Shown piece after piece: positions 1-12,240 of a DNA stretch of 64,000 nucleotides; position 1 is the stretch's first letter; every line of letters begins with the position of its first letter. The stretch lies in assembly GCA_037501455.1 (NCBI GenBank), contig CM074858.1, positions 94,462,501-94,526,500 on the forward strand, given 5' to 3'. Below the pieces are notes generated by a model. The model saw only the letters and a program-made list of their open reading frames with translations. It made no database searches and was not told the DNA's origin. The position numbers were made by a program, and so were the translations under genes. The stretch is from Lantana camara (Eukaryota; Streptophyta; Magnoliopsida; Lamiales; Verbenaceae).

Positions 1-438
1 GAAAAAATCGAACCAAAGAAGATGGCGAAAACCGTTCGTCCATATCCTGAAGGATGAATTTTTTCACGAGGGTTTTGTGACTGGCAGTTTTCTACTTTCG
101 CAAAACTGGTTTTCGAAGGGAGTTTCAATCCTGCTTTTCTCGTTTCATGTTTCTTTCTTTATGTTATATTGTTAAGAACATCTCTAACATGAATTGAATC
201 TAGGTTGGTGTGGATTGCTATCCCGACAATGGATTCTGAAGTAGAAAGAGACTTTCGAGGGACGGGTTGTCAAGCCGCGAGAAGAGCGTTCTTGGGTGGC
301 TTGAAACGCTTCAAGAAAGAATAAAAGAAAAGTAAGTTTTTCTATCTTTACGAATTTGGATACACGATTGCGTGTTCAAGATCCTTTTGTTGGAAAATTT
401 TTTAAATTCCGCTGCTTTCTGATTCGTGTTTTCCAACA
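1..438 (+). mobile_element. Copia LTR, 3' terminal part, cut by window edge
   Basis: This stretch matches, in reverse complement, the beginning of the LTRs at 22314-24593 and 30018-32297, and ends with the same terminal CCAACA. It is therefore the right-hand end of an LTR of the Copia-2 family, here in plus orientation. No primer-binding site follows position 438. The sequence passes straight into RNase H coding sequence of the Tat-like Gypsy element, so this is a 3' LTR or a solo LTR inserted into that element. The other end lies outside the window. Confidence 0.9.
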
Positions 439-1887
439 GCAGTGACCCGAGAGGCCCCATTTTGAAGGGCAACTCCCTTAGATGAGAGCTTCATACTCAG
501 CCTCATTGGTAGTAACTTGAAATGCTAGTTTGATTGCGTAATCAACCTCAATTCCATGAGGGTCTCTAAGGGTCACCCTTGCTCCCCCCCTCCCCCCGAT
601 AGGTCGAGGAACCATTTGTGTGCAGGACCTACAATCCCCCCTTCTTTGAGGGCATGGGATCTAAACCAAAGTGCTCTACTAAAAGATCCGCCACTGCTTG
701 AGCCCGTATAGCAGTTCGAGGCTCGAAGCTGATATCAAATTGACTGAGCTCAATTGACCATTTTATCAGCCTTCCTGAGACGTCAGGTTTTGAGAGGACT
801 TGCTTGAGGGGTTGATCTGTAAGCACGGTAATGGAATGAGCCTGGAAGTATGGTCTCAACCTTCTGGAGGCATTAACGAGGGCGAAAGCAAATTTTTCTA
901 TCTCCATATATCTCTTCTTAGCTCCTTACAAGGTTTTGCTTAAGTAATACACTGGCAGGTGTTTGTGCTCACGCGCTGCTACAAGGACTGCGCTCGTGGC
1001 TTCCGAGGAAACTGAGAGGTAAATGAACAAGTTCTCTCTTGGGACCGGCTTCATCAGCAAGGGTGCACACGAGAGGTATTGTTTCATGTCTTGCAACGCT
1101 GTCTCACATTCTTCACCCCAGGCAAAGTTGCGAGCATTGTGCAGAATCTTGAAGAAAGGCAAGTTTCTGTCAGCTGAGCGGGAAATAAACCTGTTCAGGG
1201 AGATGATTTTGCCCACCAGCACTTTGATCTCTCTGACGTTTCGAGGGGAGGGAATGTCTATGATTGCCTTGATTTTCTCCGGATTGGCCTCAATACCTCT
1301 CTGACTGACCACATATCCCAAGAATTTTTCCCCCTCGCATGCCAGATGTACATTTTAAGGGGTTCAGTTTTATACTGTAGTGGCGTAGGATATCAAAGGC
1401 TCGTCTGAGGTCATCCAGGTGTGAATGCTGGCGCTCGCTCTTGACGATCATGTCGTCCACATATACTTCCATAGATTTCCCAATTTCTTGCTCGAACATC
1501 TTGTTCACAAGACGTTGGGAAGTGGCACTGGCATTTTTGAACCGAAACGGCATGACTAGGAAGCAGTAAACACCCACGTGGACCATGAAGGACGTTTTAG
1601 GTCGATCCTTGGGTGCCATGAAGATCTGATAATACCCTTCAAAGGCATCCATCATGCTCATAAGTTCGCGTCCTGCCGTCGAATCCACTAGTTAGTCAAT
1701 CCTCAGAAGAGGGTAAGGATTTTTGGGGCATGCTTTGTTGAGATCTGTGAAATCATTGCACATGCACCATTTGTTAGCGCTCTTAGGCACAAGGACCACT
1801 TTGCAGAGCCATTCAAGATACAAGATTTCTTCAATATATTGAGCTTCGAAGAGTTTGTTAGCTTCCTCCTCAATGACTTGTCTCCTG
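439..1887 (-). pseudogene. Tat-like Ty3/Gypsy pol: reverse transcriptase and RNase H, broken
   Basis: On the minus strand this encodes the reverse transcriptase core followed by RNase H of a Ty3/Gypsy polyprotein. Reverse transcriptase spans about 1887-1340 and contains the catalytic YVDDM motif (near 1465). The linker and the first RNase H domain span about 1321-629, and an RNase H with an NEAEYEAL motif lies near 500. Reading is broken by a frameshift near 1340, stops at 926-928 and 629-631, a C-rich run at 585-599, and a stop near 485. The upstream part of the same polyprotein resumes at 13352 because Copia-1 inserted at 1887/1888. The Copia-2-family LTR cuts it at 438. It is a dead fragment of the host element of the whole cluster. 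Confidence 0.88.
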
Positions 1888-4113
1888 TGTTGGGATTAAC
1901 ACCCTGAAAATCCAATTATATTGTAAATATTTTGGATTAATGAAACTGAAATTATCGCAAGTTATGAGTATTTTACGAATTTAATTAATGACGTGTGATG
2001 GTATTTTTATATGAAATATGTTTCATAGGAAAAGACTTTAAATATCAGAAATCACGTGTCATTAAAGTTCTAGTCGGTATGATGAGAAAATGTTCTTATC
2101 AAGACTATAATGTGTTATATAAGATGATTAGTCTTTCGTCATAGGGAAATGGAGTTTTCGATTATAACACGTTGATGATTTTCAATAAGATTGGAAACAT
2201 CGAATTGGACCACTGAGATTGTTCATTTTATACTGCTATCTAAAATGAACAAAATCTCGGAAGCATTAGACTCTTAATCCTGGCAGTGTTTCTACTTTAG
2301 GCATGTAGTGTTAATCACTGTGATGTACTCAAAAGTGAGGTCTCGGTAACGGGTGGCCAAAATACTTTGTACGTTTGGTGATTGCATGAAATATGCTAAA
2401 GAGAAATATTGATCGAGGAATTTGTAGCCTTGTTGGAAGGTTAAAAGATATCCCTGAAATAGATTTGCAAAAGTTCGAATTAAATCTTTGGCCAAAGTAC
2501 TTCGTGTGTGAGTCACCGAAGTTGTATGTTGAATGTGTTTCACATACAAGGAATTTGGACTTAAGGGCAAATCAAGAATTTCATATTGGAAGTGAAAAAT
2601 AAATGATAGTAGTATTGATTTATTTTTCATGGATATCTGTACAGAGGAGTAAAATGCAAAATTATTCTAGATCGAGAAATTCTTGAATAATTTAATTAAT
2701 CTTAGAGTTCAACAATATTTATTTAGTGGAATTAAATATTGTTAAACGGTAATCAATTATTATCATGGGATGATAATAGATTGACCAGTTTGGAGCTAAG
2801 ATTAATTAGTCCTGCAGGTCCCCCCGCAAGCCCCAACGAAGATCAAAGAGAAAATATTAAAAGGAGAGAGAGAAATAAATTTTCAAAGTGTTTGAAATTA
2901 GCCAAGGAATTTATTTTGAGAAAATAAATTAAATTCCAAAGAGTTGGAAATGCCCGAAATTTTATTTTGGAGAAAATAAAAATTTTCAAAAAAAAAAAAA
3001 ATTAATTTTGCTGACGTGTGGCGCTGACAGGGCGCCAACTGGCCTGCCGCGTGGACGTCCAGGATTGCCCCGCGTCAGCGCACAACGGACGCCCCAGATT
3101 TGTTTTAAAAATAGGTCAGTCAACGGGTTAGATGATCCAAGTCGAAGATGGTGGAATCGGGTCAAAAGGGTAGGCTCGGACCTTGCCTGGATAGGGTCGG
3201 ATCCTGTTCGAACCTGATCCGGACACGTGGCACAATCTGGTGCCGTGACGCATGGTAAGCACGCGCCAGCCACACAGCCACCATGTGGGGGCGCGTGGAG
3301 GCGCGTGCGATACCCGATTGGCGTGTGCTCGGCGGCGGCTGGCTTGTCTTGACCTGCTCTTCCACGTGGCACTCTAAGATTCGTCGTCTGGGCGTGGGAC
3401 GCAAGTGTGAGAGACGAAAAAGACGGTTTTGCCCCTCCAAGTCTTGGAGTGCACTCCATTTTTGGAAAAGCTTGGGCAGTAGGATTAAATTTTCGAAATA
3501 GCAAATGACCCCTAATTTGTGTCTATAAATAGGCAGCCAATTCATTTGTAAAGAACCAAGAGTTGGTCATCCATTTCTAACACTAAACAGCTATTTCGGC
3601 TTCCCTCTCTCTAGGATTAATTAATCCTAATTAAAGGATTAATTAATTACTTAATTAGGTGGTTATATAATTAATATATAATCCACTTAATTAATAGAAA
3701 ATAGGGATTTTCTGAAATTAGAAAAAAGTGTTTTTCTAGAAAAATATTTTCTCAAAGTATTTAGCGAAATACTGCAGGATCCTACACTCCAATTTCTTAA
3801 TCGGGGATATTGCGGGGAAGCTCTACCTGTTTCACGAGAAAATATCGAGGTGCTGGAAAAGTGTCGTTGATAGCCAATATTGCAGTACGGTAATACCGTT
3901 ATGCTGCCCAAATTAATATTTGCATATTGTGATTATATGCTAGGTGATTTAAAATTATGTTATCGATGCTTGTATATATTAGAGTTATGCTACCCGATTT
4001 GTTCCACTGCTTTATTAAGATATTTTGGAAATATTTTGATAACGAGGTTATTGCGAAATTTTTTGAAATATTCCGTTGTACCGTCACTCTGCTTCGGGCC
4101 CGCCACACCAACA
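1888..4113 (+). repeat. Copia-1 5' LTR
   Basis: 2226 bp, TG...CA ends, directly followed by the primer-binding site. A good TATA box lies at 3524-3532. Compared with the 3' LTR, it lacks about 54 bp just after 3009, where the other copy has an ACGTG-rich inverted repeat (12191-12240). The GCTGACGTG/GCGCTGACAGG context suggests deletion between short direct repeats. Confidence 0.95.
3524..3532 (+). promoter_or_regulatory. TATA box of Copia-1 5' LTR
   Basis: TATAAATAG, conserved at 12762-12770 in the other LTR. It is the best core-promoter match in the LTR, which places transcription start about 30 bp downstream. Confidence 0.7.
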
Positions 4114-4115
4114 AC

Positions 4116-4128
4116 TGGTATCAAAGCC
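4116..4128 (+). other. Copia-1 primer-binding site
   Basis: TGGTATCAAAGCC begins two bases after the LTR end. It is complementary to the 3' end of plant initiator tRNA-Met (usual form TGGTATCAGAGC), with one substitution. Confidence 0.9.
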
Positions 4129-4781
4129 CGGCTCTGATTATATACTCGCATTGATAAAGCATACGATACATAATTTTAAATCTGATATTGTGCACGTAAA
4201 TTCTGTCAAAGGAGGCTGGTCTTTAAGTGGGACCGTTGTGACCCCTCCAGTCTTTCCTGGGAATTTACGTGGAATGGTAATTTTCTGGGAATCGATTTCA
4301 ATAATCTTCCTGGTTAATTGCCGAATCAGTAAATATGATTTAAATTATGTGATAATTTAAAACGTATTTATTTAAGGGGCCATTAAAAAATTTAAAGCGT
4401 GATAATTATGTGATAATTATTTGCAAGCATGCTTTTAATTTTAAAATGGCATGATAATATGTGATATTATGTTGTTTCAATTATGCATGATTTATTTAAT
4501 ATGATTAGATAAATAATGTTTAATAGAGATTAAATACGATGCATAATTGGATTAATATTTTTTGGCTTAAATTAATAAAGAGTTATTAAAGCCTTAAAAT
4601 ATTATTAGGATTTTTTAATAATCCTAGTGGGAGAATATTAATTAGATTAATTACTTCCAAAATTAATAAGACGCCAAAAGTGATTATTTAATAATAAAAA
4701 ATAATACACAAATTCTATAAAATTCAAGTGGGAGCGAGATAAAAAGAGTTGGATTCTCACGGCATCCATTACTCGTCTATA

Positions 4782-4990
4782 GTATAGTGGATATATACTA
4801 CTCCCTTCGGCGGGTATGTATTCGCGGTATACAAGATTAGGCTTCTACGGATAGAATGAAATACGGGGAAAGTCAGCTCGACCATGCCTCCGTAGAGTGT
4901 CTGATGTACTCGTATAAATTTCTAGGTAATGGTGTACGCTTTACTAAGTGATGTATTAACCTCCCTTCGGAGCTATGTTACATTCACTTA
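4782..4990 (+). other. Copia-1 leader with two hairpins sharing a CTCCCTTCGG tip
   Basis: Between primer site and gag are two imperfect hairpins, at 4782-4832 and 4945-4990. Both present CTCCCTTCGG (4801-4810 and 4961-4970) at the tip, but their flanking stems are unrelated: TATATAC/GTATGTA in the first and TAAGTGATGTA/TACATTCACTTA in the second. The second tip also folds as CTCC-CTTC-GGAG. Function unknown; a leader RNA structure is an inference. Confidence 0.5.
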
Positions 4991-5241
4991 GAGGCCAAAG
5001 GTTAACGTGGTGGATTAATATAGTTTGGTAAGAGTTAGCTAGATGGCATGTTAATTAAGATTAATTCTTGCTTTTCTAAGCGGTTTTCGACCTCGCTTCC
5101 GGGGAGTCAACTGCGGTTAGATAAGTCACCATTGCGTAAACCAAAAATACTTACGTGGATTTCATTTATTGGATAGATGTAAAAGAAGTAAAATACAAGA
5201 TCATAACTTGCACTATTTTAAAATATTTCAGTTTTAAAACA

Positions 5242-8200
5242 GTGACGACCGCTAGCCCGCTTCAATCGATCCTAAAGGAAAATAAGCTTGAAGGGTCTAA
5301 CTATGCTGACTGGAAAATGAATCTTAACATCGTGTTTGGTCACGAGAACCTGAAACAAGTGCTCACTGAACCTTGTCCGGGGGTACCGGAAACTACAGCC
5401 AATCAGGATATGAGAAATGCTTATGCCAATTGGATCAAGTCCAATGATTTGGCTAGGTCATATATCCTGGCTTCTATCTCTAATGTTCTTAAGTATCAAA
5501 TGCATGAGATGCCAACTGCTAGGAACATGATGGATTATCTTCATCAAATGTTTGGAGGACAGAATCGAGCCAAGAGGCTTGAATTGATACGGAGGCTGTT
5601 AGTTACCAAGATATCTGACGGATCACCTGTTCAGGATCATGTTATGAACATGATGGCTTGCCTGAATGAAATTGAAAGCCTTGGTGCTAAATCTGATGAT
5701 CTCAGCAAACAGGATATGATCCTATGGTCTCTGCCAAAGTCGTTCGACACATTCAGGTAAAATTATTCTATTAGCAAATTGGATTTTTCTCTGCTTGAAT
5801 TGATGAACGAACTTAAAGTGGCAGAGGGAGTGATGAAAGCTAAGGGAACGGTTCTCCTGGCTCAGGCATTGACTTTCACGGCTCCGAAAGCCAATAAGTG
5901 GAAAAAGGGAAAATGAAAGGTTCTCAATCCCAAGAAAAAGGTTCAGAAGAAGAAGGGTAAACCTAGCAAAGGAAAATGTTTCCACTGCGGTGAAAATGGG
6001 CACTGGAAGAGGAATTGTCCAAAATACTTAGCAAGTCTTCCTGCTAAGCCGTCTGGACAAGGTATATCGATATCTTGTTTAATAGAATTATGTTTAGTTG
6101 GAAGTCCACTAGATTCCTGGTGTGTGGACTCTGGTTCAACTAATCATATCTGCAATTCGTTGCAAGGGTTCCAGCTAACCAGAAAGCTTGAAGATGGCGA
6201 GATGCAACTACTGCTCGGGGATAATACAAGTATATTTGTATTAGCAGTAGGGACTGTAAATTTTTATTTTGGTGATAGGGTTTTGATGTTGAAAGACACT
6301 TTGTACATACCGTGTGTTCGCAGAAATCTGATTTCTGTGAGTTGTTTAATAAATAATGGTTTCAGTGTTTGTTTTGAAAAAAATTTTACCATTAAGCAAA
6401 ATAAAAGGTTTATTTGCTCTGGCACGGCAAAAGATGATCTTTTCTTGTTATACCCCGATAAAAACCCTAATTCCGAACTTAACACTACTAAGCTTGACTT
6501 ACCATCCAAAAGAAAAACTCCTATGCCTAACGAGGCGTACAAGTGGCATTTACGTCTTGGTCATATTAATCCAAAAAGGATCCAAAGACTAATTTCAGAC
6601 GAATTGTTGAGTCCCTTGGACTTAACAGAACTACCAGTCTGTGAATCCTGCTTGGAAGGTAAAATAACCAAGAGATCTTTTAAATCTAAAGGTAATCGAG
6701 CCACAGAATTGCTTGAGTAAATTCATACGGATGTGTGTGGTCCTATGAGTATTCAAGCAAGAGGAGGTTTTGAGTATTTCATCACTTTTACGGATGATTA
6801 CTCCAGATACGGATACGTTTATTTCATGAGACATAAGTCTGAATCTTTTGAAAAGTTCAAAGAATTCAAGGCTGAAGTTGAAAATCAAACTGGAAAACAT
6901 ATCAAAGCACTTCGATCAGATCGTGGTGGTGAGTATCTATCTATAGAGTTTCTAGAATTTCTCACTACAAATGGGATTAGATCTCAATTATCTGCACCGG
7001 GTACACCCCAGCAGAACGGTGTTGCAGAAAGGAGAAATATAACTCTGATGGAAATGGTAAGATCTATGATGAGTCATGCTACCCTACCAAGTTCGTTTTG
7101 GGGCTTCACACTCAAAACGGCAGCACACATATTAAACCTTGTTCTATCCAAGTCAGTTCCTAAAACACCAATGGAACTATGGCGAGGGCGAAAGCCCAGT
7201 GTCTCCTATCTTCGGATATGGGGAACCCTAGCTCATGTGTTAAGGAAAGATCTTGATAAGTTGGAATCAAGAACAGAGGTTTGCTTGTTCATAAGTTATC
7301 CTAAAGGAGCAAGAGGTGGTATATTTTGCGATCCGAGGGATCACAAAGTGTTTGTGAGCACTAACGCTAAATATCTCGAAGATGATTTCGTAAATGACCA
7401 CAAGGGTAGAACCAAAATTGTGTTAGAAGAAATGACAACATCAGATTCTGAATTCCAAGAACCCGTAGTAATTGAAAATGTGTTAGATACATATGATGTA
7501 CCAGATACAACATACGATGTAAGGACAAGTACACAACAGCCTCGTCGTAGTAGGAGGATTGTCAGGACACCTGACAGATATCTAGGATTAACCTAGGTGG
7601 TTGAATCTGATGTATCTGATCCTGTCATATACAATGAAGCTATAAAGGATATAGACGTTGATTGTTGGGTTAGAGCTATGGAATCTGAATTAGATTCAAT
7701 GTATTCCAATAAAGTCTGGGAACTTGTAGAGGCTCCTGAGAGCATTAAACCTATTGGATGTAAATGGGTCTACAAGAGAAAAAGGGGAGTGGACGGAAAG
7801 GTTGAGACCTTTAAAGCAAGGCTTATGGCAAAGGGTTATACCCAGAAAGAAGGTATCGATTATGACGAAACCTTCTCGCCCATAGCAATGCTTAAGTCCA
7901 TAAGAATTCTCCTATCTATTGCTGCTCATTTTGATTATAAGATTTGACAAATGGATGTAATGAGTACCTTCTTAAATGGGCACCTTCAAGAAGAGATATA
8001 CATGCCTGAAGGCTTTATAGCCAGAAATCAGGAGCATATGGTATGCAAGCTTGATAGATCTATTTATGGTCTTAAGCAAGCATCTAGGTCATGGAACATC
8101 TGATTTAATGAGGTAATTAAATCCTTTAGATTTATGCAATTGCCTGATAAACCATATGTGTACAAGAGACATCATAATAGAGTTGTAACATTTTTAGTTC

Positions 8201-9189
8201 TATACGTGGACGATAATCTGCTCATTGGGAATGACACGGGAATATTGTCAGCAGTCAAAATTTGGTTGTCAAATCAGTTTGACATGAAAGACCTAGGTGA
8301 AGCCAGTTATATTCTAGGGATCAGACTTTGTCGTGATCGTAAGAATAAAATGATTGGTCTATCACAAGCAACATATATAGATAAGATGCTGGCAAGATAT
8401 AATATGGCGAATTCCAAGAAAGGTTCATTACCTTTCAGACATGGAGTTTATCTGTCTTGGGATCAGTGTCCTAAGATCCCAGAAGAGACAAAAGAAATGA
8501 AAGATGTTCTGTATGCTTCGGCAGTCGGAAGCGTCATGTATGCCATGTTATGTACAAGGCCAGATATCTGTTATGTTGTAGGTCTAGTCAGCAGATATCA
8601 GTCAAACCCTGGACCCCAACACTGGATAGCTGTAAAGCATATAGTAAAGTACTTGAGAAGGACTCGGGATTATATGTTTGTTTATCGCAATGATGAGCTC
8701 ATTCCTATAGGGTACATAGGTTCAGATTTTTAATCTGATTTGGATCCTAGGCGTTCAACGTCTTGATACGTGTTTACTCTGGGAGGAGCAGCCGTAAGTT
8801 GGAGGAGTATTAAGCAAACTTACACTGCTGACTCCACCATGGAAGCCGAATACGTGGCAGCTTCGGAAGCAGCCAAAGAAGCGTATTGGTTCCGGAATTT
8901 CCTAATGGATCTAGAAGTCGTCAAGGACGAACTTACACCAATCGCATTGTACTGTGACAATGCTGGAGAGGTGGCCAACTCCAAGGAACCTCGGAGTCAT
9001 AAACGTGCAAAGCACATCGAGAGGAAGTTTCACATTATACGTGATTATGTGGAACGTGGAGAAGTGGCAGTGGTGAAAATTGGCTCAGTAAATAATCTGG
9101 CAGATCCCTTCACTAAGACTTTAGCGCAAAAGAGTTTTGACACTCATATAGAAGGGATGGGCCTTAGATATGTAGCCAATTGGATTTAG
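5242..9189 (+). pseudogene. Copia-1 gag-pol polyprotein, stop codons only
   Basis: A single reading frame covers the entire Ty1/Copia polyprotein in standard order. Gag starts near 5242 and has a CCHC knuckle at 5977-6018 (C-X2-C-X4-H-X4-C). The aspartic protease DSG follows at about 6127. GAG-preintegrase lies near 6540, integrase about 6720-7150, reverse transcriptase about 7700-8300 with YVDD at about 8200, and RNase H about 8770-9100. Eight premature stops interrupt it, at 5758, 5914, 6718, 7594, 7945, 8101, 8731 and 8764, yet I find no frameshift across about 3.95 kb. The natural stop is at 9187-9189. The first codon of gag now reads GTG; an ATG in the active ancestor is my inference. 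No intact protein can be made. Confidence 0.93.
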
Positions 9190-9203
9190 GGCAAGTAGGG
9201 GAT
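9190..9203 (+). other. Copia-1 polypurine tract
   Basis: GGCAAGTAGGGGAT lies immediately between the gag-pol stop and the 3' LTR. This is the usual position of the plus-strand primer, in the usual Copia form (CAAGTGGGAGAT-like). Confidence 0.85.
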
Positions 9204-10693
9204 TGTTGGGATTAATACCCTGAAAATCCAATTATATTTTAAATATTTTGGATTAATAAAACTGAAATTATCGCAAGTTATGAGTATTTTACAAATTTAA
9301 TTAATGACGTGTGATGGTATTTTTATATGAAATTTGTTTCATAGGAAAAGACTTTAAATATCGGAAATCACGTGTCATTAAAGTTCTAGTCGGTATGATG
9401 AGAAAATGTTCTTATCAAGACTATAATGTGTTATATAAGATGATTAGTCTTTCGTTATAGGGAAATGGAGTTTTCGATTATAACACGTTGATGATTTTCA
9501 ATGAGATTGGAAACATCGAACTGGACCACTGAGATTGTTCATTTTATACTGCTATCTAAAATGAACAAAATCTCGGAAGCATTAGACTCTTAATCCTGGC
9601 AGTGTTTCTACTTTAGGCATGTAGTGTTAATCACTATGATGTACTCAGAAGTGAGGTCTCTGTAACGGGTGGCCAAAATACTTTGTACGTTCGGTGATTG
9701 CATGAAATGTGCTAAAGAGAAATATTGATCGAGGAATTTGTAGCCTTACTGGAAGGTTAAAAGATATCCCTGAAATAGATTTGCGAAAGTTCGAATTAAA
9801 TCTTTGGCCAAAGTACTTCGTGTGTGCGTCACCGAAGTTGTATGTTGAATGTGTTTCACATACAAGGAATTTGGACTTAAGGGCAAATCAAGAATTTCAG
9901 ATTGGAAGTGAAAAATAAATGATAGTAGTATTGATTTATTTTTCATGGATATCTGTACAAAGGAGTAAAATGCAAAATTATTCTAGATCGAGAAATTCGT
10001 GAATAATTTAATTAATTTTAGAGTTCAACAATATTTATTTAGTGGAATTAAATATTGTTAAACGGTAATCAATTATTATCATGGGATGATAATAGATTGA
10101 CCCGTTTGGAGCTAAGATTAATCAGTCCTACAGGTCCCCTCGCAAGCCCCAACGAAGATCAAAGATGTCACGCCCCGCTTCCGGGTCGCAACACGGCAGT
10201 ACCCCTGAGCCCCGAAAGACTCAAGGACACTAAGCCTCGATAAACAGAGCGACTAAAATCCAAAATAAAATACTTAAGCCACATCCTTAAACAGTGCAGC
10301 GGCAAAACAATATCTATTACAATCATTTCTCGAAGTCCTAATCTTAAATCTGTCCTAACTGGTTTAGTCAATGGATTAAAAGATTCAAACCATCATCGTA
10401 GGAAAATTAAATACTAAATGATAACTTAGTTCTCGATTCCATCTTCGCTAACTGCAAAGCCGATTACTTATCTGAAAAATATTAGCGAGGGGTGAGCCGC
10501 ATACTCAATAAGTAATTCTCAAAACCTGTCTATTGAGTCAAACATGATTTTGATATAGGTATCGTGACATATTAAAACATTAGACAGTTGAAACAATCAT
10601 ATCATGCAAATCATTACATATTCATAAACTCACATATAACATAGATTTTTTCCAAAATCATATTTTCCATTGAGTACAGAACATAACAGCTGA

Positions 10694-10853
10694 ACCCTTG
10701 GTCAAAGGGTACGTACAGATGACCCTCTTTAGGGACGAAACATAAAACGGAACAAATGACCCTTTAAGGGACGGAACAGATGACCCTCTGAAGGGACGGC
10801 ATAACAGATGACCCTCTGAAGGGACGACATAACAGATGAGCCTTGACCAAGGC
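10694..10853. repeat. Cluster of CCCTCTGAAGGG palindromes in solo LTR
   Basis: Short palindromic cores (CCCTTTAAGGG, CCCTCTGAAGGG, GCCTTGACCAAGGC and similar) recur about six times, most embedded in a repeated GATGACC...GGGACG phrase. Spacing is less regular than in the clusters of the other Gypsy LTRs in this window. Confidence 0.75.
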
Positions 10854-11560
10854 ACGCAGATGACTCCGGAGACAGACATGCGTACATACTCAATGGAATC
10901 AGATAACGTATCATTTAAAAACTTATGAGAGTTTTCATAATTTAATCTTTAAATATCCATCACAACACTTCATATTCACATAAAAACAATAATTCAATAA
11001 TCATAAAATCATATAATTACATATTCAATATTAAGTTTATTGAAACAATGGAAAAGCATTGAAAATTACTTACTCAAAGTCCTAGCAGATCTTGACCCAC
11101 GACTAATAGAAGTTCTAAGCCATTGGAAGCAAATCTAATAATGGAGAGTTATAATTAGCTAGGATTCCAATAAACTAAATTTAAACAGCATACTAGTTGT
11201 GAACCCACTTTCAATCTAATAAATATATCCATGATGCTAATCCACTTGAAGTCCACTATAATTAACAAGAGACAAATCCCTATCAGTTTAGATAATCGGA
11301 TCTAATTAACCCTTTAGTGTGTAGCTTCTCCGACCAATTACATGTTTCCTATTCCTTCAATTTCACCTTAGGTATTCGAGGAAAATAACCGAAACTCGTA
11401 TCTAATATCTCCTTTACACTGGTGTAAACGTACTTAGAAAAGATCAAAATTTCTTTTGTATTTTAGAAAATTACCACCTGTGTTAATGACATGATTAAAT
11501 CGTCCCCCTGGCAACCCTTAACTTCATCAAATTGCACACTAATAACAAACATAGCTATAG

Positions 11561-11562
<2 letters not shown>

Positions 11563-11606
<44 letters not shown>
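11563..11606. repeat. (TA)n microsatellite
   Basis: Nearly uninterrupted TA dinucleotides with one TG interruption. Confidence 0.95.
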
Positions 11607-12190
11607 ATCAGAAATATGTTAATTCCTCACCTTCAAGCTATGATACAAGATCTACAGAAAGGCTTTACCGTTTGCGTGTGTCGTTCTCTTCTCTCTCGCT
11701 CTCTTCTCCTCCAAGTATACGATACTTTCTTCTCGTTCTCGTTATCTATTTTATGCGTATAGATTTCTTTATACTAACAAATAAAGACGTGGGTAGTGAT
11801 AGGTTAGGTTTTCTAAAAAAACTAAGTGGGACTCCCACTTTCCCACAACTTCTCTACAAACGGTTAACATTAATCTTATCTATTAATATCCTTTATTATC
11901 ATAAATAGGTAAAATAAGTAAATAGTTAAGTAATAGAAACAAATAATTAAATAAAGAATACGGGGTTTTATAATACTACGTATACATCTATTATAATTAA
12001 AGTTATCCTAAAATTACTGGGTTTCACAAAAGAGAAAATATTAAAAGGAGAGAGAGAAATGAATTTTCAAAGTGTTTGAAATTAGTCAAGGTATTTATTT
12101 TGAGAAAATAAATTAAATTCCAAAGAGTTGGAAATGCCCGAAATTTTATTTTGGAGAAAACAAAATTTTTCAAAAAAAAAAAATTAATTT

Positions 12191-12240
12191 GCTGACGTGG
12201 CAGTGATGACGTGTCACCTAACGTGTCATGCCACGTCAGC
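12191..12240. repeat. ACGTG-rich inverted repeat in Copia-1 LTR
   Basis: Arms GCTGACGTGGCA and TGCCACGTCAGC are perfect reverse complements, and further ACGTG motifs lie between them. It sits about 525-570 bp upstream of the TATA box, in U3. ACGTG is the core bound by plant bZIP and bHLH factors, so an enhancer is plausible. The 5' LTR has lost it. Confidence 0.7.

Larger units (their letters stand above)
10166..12028 (-). mobile_element. Gypsy-type solo LTR inside Copia-1 3' LTR
   Basis: 1863 bp starting TGTCACGCCC and ending GGTTTCACA, flanked by a perfect 5-bp duplication AAAGA (10161-10165 and 12029-12033) that is single in the other LTR. There are no internal sequences, so it is a solo LTR left by LTR-LTR recombination. 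Minus orientation is inferred from resemblance of its left end and of the GAGGGGTGAGCC segment (near 10488) to antisense Gypsy LTRs later in the window. It contains a cluster of CCCTCTGAAGGG-like palindromes at 10694-10853 (five or six copies, spacing 24-37 bp) and a (TA)n run at 11563-11606. Confidence 0.9.

Noticed and set aside
2986..3504. 172-codon minus-strand open frame
   Set aside because: It lies within a GC-rich part of the Copia-1 LTR and is only partly shared with the other LTR copy. Composition artefact.
10658..10914. Open frames with repeated SEGHL-like peptide
   Set aside because: They arise from the palindrome repeats in the solo LTR.
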